DNA of 7,055 nucleotides from Lachnoclostridium sp. UBA3320 (GTDB lineage: Bacteria > Bacillota > Clostridia > Lachnospirales > Lachnospiraceae): the NCBI GenBank assembly GCA_002361175.1, contig DESG01000104.1, positions 1 through 7,055 on the forward strand, read 5' to 3'. Below are positions 1 to 4,451 of the stretch, in pieces (within the stretch, counting starts at the first letter, position 1; each line of letters starts with the position of its first letter). The notes under the pieces are model-generated. The model was not told the origin of the DNA. It saw only the letters and a program-made list of their open reading frames with translations, and searched no databases. Position numbers and translations under genes: made by a program.

Positions 1-50
1 ACCCATTCTGAAAAACCATCTTTATAGCTGCCAGGGAGCCACTCTTGATG
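1..50 (-). other. Open minus-strand frame at left edge, possible gene fragment
   Basis: Read on the minus strand, bases 50 down to 1 are open after an in-frame TAG (51-53) and give HQEWLPGSYKDGFSEWV, running off the window. The stretch is visibly more GC-rich than its surroundings, and the DGFSEWV-type wording recalls phage tail or carbohydrate-related proteins. There is no start codon in this frame within the window and no ribosome site, so it would have to be a remnant lacking its 5' end, or untranslated sequence. Plus-strand frames are also briefly open (stops at 25-27 and 71-73). I do not assign a function. Confidence 0.15.
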
Positions 51-66
51 CTAAAATATATTTTTT

Positions 67-113
67 AAAATAATAATCCCTCGAAATACCTATTTTATAA
101 GGCTTTCGAGGGA
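67..113 (-). terminator. Intrinsic terminator of the tRNA-Trp gene
   Basis: Bases 77-86 and 104-113 form a perfect 10-bp inverted repeat (TCCCTCGAAA / TTTCGAGGGA), with a possible inner CCT/AGG extension. On the minus strand the stem is followed by TTATTATTTT, a U-rich tail. It starts about 11 bases beyond the tRNA 3' end. The plus-strand side lacks a T run, so it points to minus-strand transcription. Confidence 0.8.
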
Positions 114-124
114 CTTTAGGTTAG

Positions 125-195
125 CAGGGGTGGAAGGAATCGAACCATCCTCTGGAGTTTTGGAGACTCTTATTCTACCGATGAACTACACCCCT
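125..195 (-). tRNA. tRNA-Trp (anticodon CCA), structurally atypical
   Basis: On the minus strand the 71 bases fold as a cloverleaf. The acceptor stem is AGGGGTG/CACCCCT and the D stem is GTTC/GAAT. The anticodon loop is CTCCAAA with anticodon CCA (complement of 161-163), the T loop is TTCGATT, and the discriminator is G. The A1-U72 pair, G73 and CCA anticodon match bacterial tRNA-Trp. CCA is not encoded; the DNA continues CTA. Oddities: A27.C43 is mismatched (bases 170 and 154), leaving a four-pair anticodon stem; U51.U63 is mismatched in the T stem (bases 147 and 135); position 15 is U instead of a purine; and the variable loop is only four bases (AGAG). It has its own promoter and terminator, so it is probably transcribed. 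It may be a divergent second copy, a phage-derived copy or the genome's only tRNA-Trp; the window cannot tell which. Confidence 0.88.
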
Positions 196-222
196 ATATA
201 TAATATTATAAAGCACTTGTCT

Positions 223-251
223 ATTATATTATGCGTGTATCCATTTGTCAA
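223..251 (-). promoter_or_regulatory. Perfect consensus sigma-A promoter for the tRNA
   Basis: On the minus strand TTGACA (246-251), exactly 17 bases, then TATAAT (223-228). Both hexamers and the spacer match the vegetative consensus completely. The predicted start near 216 gives an AT-rich 5' leader of about 20 bases before the mature tRNA end at 195. This is typical of stable-RNA genes. Confidence 0.9.
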
Positions 252-511
252 GCAAAATTTTTTAATTTCTTCAATTAGTCTTTTGAACATAATATAAAAA
301 ATCTCGTCTTTAGAAGTTAACACCATATTCTTTCGAAGCAACTATTACCCCAAATTCTTTGCAAACGCCTTGTTTTAAAGACTTTTTTTATTGCTTGACT
401 TTCCATACACTAACGCCATTTTTTAATGTTTGATACCAAAGTGAGGAAAAGAATCTGTTTTCAGATTAAAATAAAATAGAATTAAAGAAAAGCAGTTTAT
501 GCAACAGATTG
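252..511. other. AT-rich intergenic stretch, no convincing gene
   Basis: No open frame with a usable ribosome site is seen here. Two weak structures are present. GTCTTTA (306-312) is complementary to TAAAGAC (376-382), which is followed directly by seven Ts (383-389), so a plus-strand transcript could end there. AATCTG-TTTT-CAGATT (452-467) is a 6-bp hairpin without a T tail. A TTGACT (395-400) has no acceptable -10 at normal spacing; the nearest, TTTAAT, is 21 bases away. No clear promoter for the small frame at 526 was found. Confidence 0.4.
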
Positions 512-525
512 AAAGGAGATTAAAT

Positions 526-615
526 ATGAAATTAGGTTTATTACAGCAATATGTGATGGAATGACTTCAATGGATTAAGCTTATAATCGCAAAAATTCAG
601 AAAGATTTATTATAA
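526..615 (+). CDS. Candidate 29-residue amphipathic peptide with in-frame UGA
   Basis: ATG 526 lies six bases after a strong ribosome site (AAAGGAGA, 512-519). The frame reads MKLGLLQQYVME, then TGA (562-564), then LQWIKLIIAKIQKDLL and TAA (613-615). If the UGA is read as Trp, residues 3, 6, 10, 13, 17, 20 and 24 (L, L, V, W, I, I, I) form one hydrophobic stripe, with K, Q, E and D mostly elsewhere: an amphipathic helix like small membrane-active peptides. Residue 13, the UGA, falls exactly in that stripe. An upstream in-frame ATG (499) lacks a good ribosome site. Alternatives are a 12-residue peptide, a recent nonsense pseudogene of a TGG codon, or chance. No family is recognised. Lack of a clear promoter lowers confidence. 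Confidence 0.35.
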
Positions 616-652
616 AGTGTGTAAAATAAATATTTAATTACCAGCTTATTTA

Positions 653-676
653 TGTTATAATCATATAAAAAGGAGG
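653..676 (+). promoter_or_regulatory. Extended -10 promoter and RBS of the epimerase gene
   Basis: TGT directly precedes a perfect TATAAT (656-661), an extended -10 element. The -35 position (TTTAAT, 633-638, spacer 17) is poor, as expected for extended -10 promoters. The ribosome site AAGGAGG (670-676) sits six bases before ATG 683, so the predicted leader from about 668 is very short. Confidence 0.65.
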
Positions 677-682
677 ATTCAT

Positions 683-1570
683 ATGGCAGACTATATAATT
701 AAAAATAAATTGCTTGAAGCTGGAATTAACCAAAAAGGTGCAGAGCTAGTGAGCCTTATACGAAACAGTGATAACAGGCAGTATATGTGGAGTGGAGACA
801 AGGCATATTGGAACAGGGTTTCACCAGTGCTTTTTCCATTTGTAGGAAAATTAAATGGACAAAGATACAGGCATAAAGATGTGTGGTATGAGAATATCTC
901 ACAACATGCATTTGCAAGGGATATGGAATTTATATTGTCAGAAAAGAACGAGGATTCAATCTGGTTTAAGCTTGAAAGCAACGAAGAAACACAAAAGATA
1001 TATCCATTTAGTTTTTTATTTGAAATCGGTTATCAGTTAGAGGCAAATGCACTAAAAGTAATCTGGAAAGTACATAATAATTCACAACAAATAATGTACT
1101 TTTCACTTGGAGCACACCCAGCTTTCCTGTGTCCTGAAGATGGAACAGGCAGTAAAGATGGATATTTGCTTAACTTGCATACAGATGCAGAAACTTTGGA
1201 AAGTGGAGAACTTACAGAAAATGGGCTGTTAGGAGATGTAGTGAATACTTTTCCTCTTAAAGACGGCTATCTTAAAATAACAGATGCAATATTTGATAAA
1301 GATGCTTTAATTTTAGATTCAACGAATATTAAAAAAGTTTCACTTGAAAATCCACAAAAACAAGAATATCTGTCAGTTTCATTTGATACACCATTGCTTG
1401 GTATCTGGTCACCAGCTAAAAAAGCCGCTCCGTTTGTCTGCATAGAGCCGTGGTATGGCAGATGTGACAGAGAAGGTTTTAATGGCAGTTTACAAGATAG
1501 AGAATATGGCAATAAATTAAAAAAAGGAGAAGTGTTTGAAAGAAGTTATACAATAGAAGTGAATGTTTAG
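683..1570 (+). CDS. Aldose 1-epimerase family protein (LacX-like)
   Basis: This 295-residue protein is predicted to interconvert alpha and beta anomers of a sugar in the cytoplasm; it has no signal peptide or membrane segment. Motifs fit the LacX-like branch of the galactose mutarotase superfamily: PVLFPFVGKL (48-57), QHAFARD (74-80, usually QHGFAR), GAHPAF (143-148), and CIEPWYGRCDREG (253-265). By family analogy His75 and His145 are substrate-binding or acid residues and Glu255 the catalytic base. Length is normal for the branch. Start ATG 683 is fixed by AAGGAGG six bases upstream. It stands alone between its own promoter and terminator, with no sugar operon beside it, so the substrate cannot be read from context; LacX-type proteins are often annotated only as family members. 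The stop is TAG. Confidence 0.93.
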   Translation: MADYIIKNKLLEAGINQKGAELVSLIRNSDNRQYMWSGDKAYWNRVSPVLFPFVGKLNGQRYRHKDVWYENISQHAFARDMEFILSEKNEDSIWFKLESNEETQKIYPFSFLFEIGYQLEANALKVIWKVHNNSQQIMYFSLGAHPAFLCPEDGTGSKDGYLLNLHTDAETLESGELTENGLLGDVVNTFPLKDGYLKITDAIFDKDALILDSTNIKKVSLENPQKQEYLSVSFDTPLLGIWSPAKKAAPFVCIEPWYGRCDREGFNGSLQDREYGNKLKKGEVFERSYTIEVNV

Positions 1571-1581
1571 ATAATATGATG

Positions 1582-1615
1582 TAGGGGACAAAAGGTATTT
1601 TGTCCCCTATTAATG
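1582..1615 (+). terminator. Intrinsic terminator after the epimerase gene
   Basis: TAGGGGACAAAA (1582-1593) and TTTTGTCCCCTA (1598-1609) form a perfect 12-bp stem with a GGTA loop, 11 bases after the stop codon. The following sequence (TTAATGTTATG) is only moderately T-rich, but the lower stem itself is A/T. Confidence 0.8.
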
Positions 1616-1658
1616 TTATGTATCATTTTGTTATTCTATTTTAATATTATAAGATTTT

Positions 1659-1708
1659 TACATATGTAGAACAAGCAAGTGAATGTTTATAAAGCAGTTT
1701 TAACAAAA
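1659..1708 (+). repeat. Motif block shared with 6976-7000 (left copy)
   Basis: The palindrome TACATATGTA (1659-1668) is followed after 23 bases by AAGCAGTTTTAACAAAA (1692-1708). The right copy has the same palindrome joined directly to the same word with one base missing (AAGCGTTTTAACAAAA, 6985-7000). The sequence is AT-rich, so chance is possible. Confidence 0.3.
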
Positions 1709-1719
1709 CGATTGCTTTA
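1690..1719 (+). promoter_or_regulatory. Dyad overlapping the -35 of the PBP promoter
   Basis: TAAAGCA (1690-1696) pairs with TGCTTTA (1713-1719), and inside it GTTTT (1697-1701) pairs with AAAAC (1705-1709). The right arm overlaps the -35 hexamer (1716-1721). The position suits an operator for a repressor, but no known regulator site is recognised. Confidence 0.35.
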
Positions 1720-1744
1720 CATAAAGTGTAAAAAGTTGTATAAT
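1716..1744 (+). promoter_or_regulatory. Sigma-A promoter of the PBP operon
   Basis: TTTACA (1716-1721), 17 bases, then TATAAT (1739-1744): five of six and six of six matches with ideal spacing. The predicted start is near 1751, leaving a leader of almost 60 bases before ATG 1809. Confidence 0.85.
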
Positions 1745-1794
1745 ATGCTACATAATAACTTTAAGATGACAACAATTTTATACTAAAGCACCAT

Positions 1795-1799
1795 GGAGG
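1795..1799 (+). promoter_or_regulatory. RBS that fixes the PBP start at ATG 1809
   Basis: GGAGG at 1795-1799 is nine bases from ATG 1809 but only three from the upstream in-frame TTG 1803. Only the ATG has workable spacing, so the protein is two residues shorter than the longest frame. Confidence 0.85.
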
Positions 1800-1808
1800 A
1801 AATTGCTT

Positions 1809-4052
1809 ATGAAGGAAAGCATTAAAATGATTGCCAGTGTAACTGGACGTTTAATACAGATAATAATAAGCACTGCTGGAAATTATATTGGAATTTTATT
1901 TAGTATTGTCGGAGTTGCATTAAGGATTCTTACACTTGCAGTTATTATAGGTATTTTTGCAAGTGTATGTATCTATGTTAAAGTACTTCCTATATTTACA
2001 GAAGTGAGGGAAGATGTATTTGACAAAATGGTTAACCTTGATGAAGATGATTTTACTATGAAAGAGGACACGCTGATTTACGACAGTAAAGAAAATGTTG
2101 TAGGTTCTGTTAATGCTGGACGTTTTAAGTATGTGCCAATTAATGATATTTCTCCATATATTTATAATGGTTATATCGCTGTTGAAGACAAGCGTTTTAA
2201 AACTCATGGCGGTGTAGATGTTCTTGCAACACTGCGTGCAGGAATTACCCTTTTAAAAAACCATATGAAGATTACACAGGGCGGAAGCACTATTACCCAG
2301 CAGATAATAAAAAATAACCTGCTTACACAAGACCAAAGTTATACAAGAAAAATGGCTGAGATTATGCTGGCTCCTGCTGTAGAAGCGAAGTTCACTAAAG
2401 CACAGATAATGGAATACTATTGTAATACTAATTATTATGGCTATAGATGTTATGGTGTAGGAGCAGCAAGCAGATATTATTTTAGGAAAGAAGCATCAGA
2501 GCTTAAACCTCATGAGGCAGCACTGTTAATCAGTCTTTCAAATAACCCATCTGCATATGACCCTATAAATAATCCAGAGGCTTCCCTTGAGAAAAGAAAT
2601 GCTGTTTTAAAAACAATGTATGATGAAGGTGTTATAGATGAAAAACAGTATGAATCTGCTATAAAGAAAAAGCTCAAAGTCAAACAGTATTCTGAAGAGC
2701 TTGAAAATGAAAATTATGTAGTAAGCTATGCTATACATTGTGCAGCTAATGCTCTTATGGAAGAAGAACATTTTGAATATAAATATATTTTTAAAGATAA
2801 AAGTGATTATAAAAAGTATAGGGAAAAGTATTCAAAAGTATATAATGAAAAATGTGAAGACATACGTGCTGGCGGATATAAAATTTATACGTCAATAAAT
2901 ATGAAGAAACAAAGGCAGTTACAAGAGTCGATTGATAACGGACTTGCAGACAATACTGAAAAAGATACCGAAACTGGCAAATATACATTGCAGGGAGCTG
3001 CAGTCTGTGTTAATAATAAAACTAACTATGTAGTGGCTATAGTTGGAGGAAGAGGTACAGATGACGAATATAACAGAGCATATCTTTCTGCAAGACAATC
3101 TGGAAGCGCTATAAAGCCACTTATAGATTATACGCCTGGCTTTGAATCAGGTATTTTTGCACCATCAACTATTGTGAATGACCACCAATTTGAAGACGGA
3201 CCCAATAATTCAGGTGATGTATATTTTGGTGATATAAGCATAAGAGAAGCTGTTGCAAGGTCACTTAATACAGTTGCATGGCAGGTTTTAGAAGAAATTA
3301 CCCCTGAATATGGTATGTCTTATCTTGAAAAAATGCGTTTTCGTAATTTAAGCTATATAGATAATGGCAATCTTGCGCTTTCACTTGGAGGCTTTACCGA
3401 AGGTGTGCGTGTTGTGGATATGGTGAAAGGTTATTCTACACTTGCCAATAATGGAACATATAGCAATAGGACATGTATTAAAAAAATAGAAAATGTAGCA
3501 AATGGGATAATTTATGAAAATACTAACGAAAAAACACAGGTATTTACAGAAGATGCGGCATGGATGATGACAGATGTGCTAAGAGGAGTAATTAGTGAAT
3601 CTTATGGCACGGGGTATTCATTGCAGCTTGAAGGAGACCAAATTTGCGCAGGTAAAACAGGCACTACCAATTCAAGTAAAGATGTGTGGTTCTGTGGATA
3701 TACAAAGTATTATACAACAGTTGTATGGGCAGGATATGATACCCCAAGAGAAATGCCAGATGTTACAGGAGCTTCGCTTCCAGGTGTTATATGGAAAGAT
3801 TATATGGATAAGATACATACAGAGCTTGAACCATTAAACTTTACAATTCCTGATACTATTCGTCTTGCAGACTATGATAGCGATGGCAGAAGAATTGAAG
3901 GCACTTCAATAGAGCCAGACCCATACGAAGAACGTCCTTATGGAATGGATTATTTTTCTAATGTAATACAGGAAGTAGAATATTCTAGCGATGACGAAGA
4001 AGATGATGACGAAGGTCAACAAAATGGTGAAGATGAGCGACCTGAATACTGA
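1809..4052 (+). CDS. Class A penicillin-binding protein (transglycosylase/transpeptidase)
   Basis: This bifunctional enzyme of 747 residues polymerises lipid II glycan chains and cross-links the stem peptides outside the membrane. A hydrophobic stretch at about 15-60 anchors it; the best transmembrane helix is about 40-60. The glycosyltransferase 51 domain shows EDKRFKTHGG (126-135, catalytic Glu126), GGSTITQQ (158-165), RKMAEIMLA (180-188) and KAQIMEYYCN (197-206). The transpeptidase domain shows SAIK (433-436, nucleophile Ser433, Lys436), SLN (485-487) and KTGT (616-619). A charged linker lies at roughly 295-350. The tail from about 727 is very acidic (YSSDDEEDDDEGQQNGEDE), a feature common in clostridial class A enzymes. 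The SGSAIK box has Ser where many relatives have Pro before Gly. All catalytic residues are present. It ends in UGA, 14 bases before the next gene, with which it is likely co-transcribed. Confidence 0.96.
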   Translation: MKESIKMIASVTGRLIQIIISTAGNYIGILFSIVGVALRILTLAVIIGIFASVCIYVKVLPIFTEVREDVFDKMVNLDEDDFTMKEDTLIYDSKENVVGSVNAGRFKYVPINDISPYIYNGYIAVEDKRFKTHGGVDVLATLRAGITLLKNHMKITQGGSTITQQIIKNNLLTQDQSYTRKMAEIMLAPAVEAKFTKAQIMEYYCNTNYYGYRCYGVGAASRYYFRKEASELKPHEAALLISLSNNPSAYDPINNPEASLEKRNAVLKTMYDEGVIDEKQYESAIKKKLKVKQYSEELENENYVVSYAIHCAANALMEEEHFEYKYIFKDKSDYKKYREKYSKVYNEKCEDIRAGGYKIYTSINMKKQRQLQESIDNGLADNTEKDTETGKYTLQGAAVCVNNKTNYVVAIVGGRGTDDEYNRAYLSARQSGSAIKPLIDYTPGFESGIFAPSTIVNDHQFEDGPNNSGDVYFGDISIREAVARSLNTVAWQVLEEITPEYGMSYLEKMRFRNLSYIDNGNLALSLGGFTEGVRVVDMVKGYSTLANNGTYSNRTCIKKIENVANGIIYENTNEKTQVFTEDAAWMMTDVLRGVISESYGTGYSLQLEGDQICAGKTGTTNSSKDVWFCGYTKYYTTVVWAGYDTPREMPDVTGASLPGVIWKDYMDKIHTELEPLNFTIPDTIRLADYDSDGRRIEGTSIEPDPYEERPYGMDYFSNVIQEVEYSSDDEEDDDEGQQNGEDERPEY

Positions 4053-4066
4053 CAGGAGGTATTATT

Positions 4067-4360
4067 ATGGATAAAGATAACAATGCTGCCAGCACAAAGG
4101 CTGCACGTATGCGTTTTGTAAGAGCAGCTGAAATAGGCAGATGGTTTCAAACAATATGCTGGGTTAACATTCCTATAATAGGTTTTATATATCTGCTTGT
4201 TTTGTTAATCAGTAAAAATACATCTAAACACAGAAAAGATTTTATTCTTGGGTATTTATTATATAAATTCCTTGTATGGACACTTGCAATAATCCTTGTA
4301 TATGGTCTTTATAAAATGGGAATTGATTTTATAGATGGAATGCTAGAATATGTAGCGTAA
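4067..4360 (+). CDS. Small two-helix membrane protein, unknown function
   Basis: This 97-residue protein starts at ATG 4067, seven bases after AGGAGG (4054-4059) and 14 bases after the stop of the penicillin-binding protein gene, so the two are almost certainly one operon. The N-terminus (1-26) is hydrophilic and basic (K11, R14, R16, R19, R25). A first hydrophobic helix covers about 28-49, a basic turn KNTSKHRKD about 50-58, and a second helix about 59-83, followed by a short acidic end. Both the N-terminus and the turn are positively charged, so the topology is not obvious from the positive-inside rule. I recognise no family. The operon position invites a role as a partner or regulator of the cell-wall enzyme, but that is inference only. 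Confidence 0.85.
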   Translation: MDKDNNAASTKAARMRFVRAAEIGRWFQTICWVNIPIIGFIYLLVLLISKNTSKHRKDFILGYLLYKFLVWTLAIILVYGLYKMGIDFIDGMLEYVA

Positions 4361-4361
4361 A

Positions 4362-4404
4362 GCAGATATAGCAACTAATAGTTTATCTGCCAACTTTTTG
4401 GCAG
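4362..4404 (+). promoter_or_regulatory. Two overlapping, mutually exclusive inverted repeats before pyk
   Basis: GCAGATA (4362-4368) is complementary to TATCTGC (4384-4390), and CTGCCAA (4387-4393) is complementary to TTGGCAG (4398-4404). The shared CTGC (4387-4390) means only one hairpin can form at a time. Neither is followed by a T run, so a simple terminator is doubtful. The second is an 18-bp near-perfect palindrome lying over the -35 zone of the pyk promoter, which fits an operator or a processing/attenuation hairpin at the end of the upstream operon. Confidence 0.45.
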
Positions 4405-4414
4405 GAAACTGATG

Positions 4415-4438
4415 TATAATAATTTTATGAAATGGAGG
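4415..4438 (+). promoter_or_regulatory. Pyk -10 element and RBS
   Basis: A perfect TATAAT at 4415-4420 has no good -35 (17 bases upstream is AACTTT, within the palindrome). The only ribosome site is GGAGG at 4434-4438. It is one base from ATG 4440, which is too close, and 13 bases from ATG 4452, which is long. Start choice is settled by protein homology in favour of 4452. Confidence 0.55.
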
Positions 4439-4451
4439 AATGAAACAAACA

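Noticed and set aside
452..467. AATCTG-TTTT-CAGATT as a terminator
   Set aside because: Only six base pairs, low GC and no T run afterwards on either strand.
526..682. Leader-peptide attenuator controlling the epimerase
   Set aside because: No terminator hairpin lies between the small frame and the epimerase, which has its own extended -10 promoter.
1557..1689. 13-base direct repeat AAGTGAATGTTTA at 1557-1569 and 1677-1689
   Set aside because: One copy is coding sequence at the end of the epimerase gene; a single AT-rich match of this length is expected by chance.
1803..1808. TTG start giving two extra residues on the PBP
   Set aside because: It lies only three bases from GGAGG; ATG 1809 has nine-base spacing.
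3595..3837. 80-residue plus-strand frame inside the PBP gene
   Set aside because: Alternate frame of the transpeptidase domain including the KTG region; no ribosome site.
4050..4140. Genome-wide reassignment of UGA to Trp
   Set aside because: The PBP ends at UGA with the next ribosome site right after it; reading through would add 23 unrelated residues ending at a TAA out of frame with the next gene.
4440..4451. ATG 4440 as the pyk start
   Set aside because: One base from the ribosome site, and it adds four residues before the conserved MRKTKI start.
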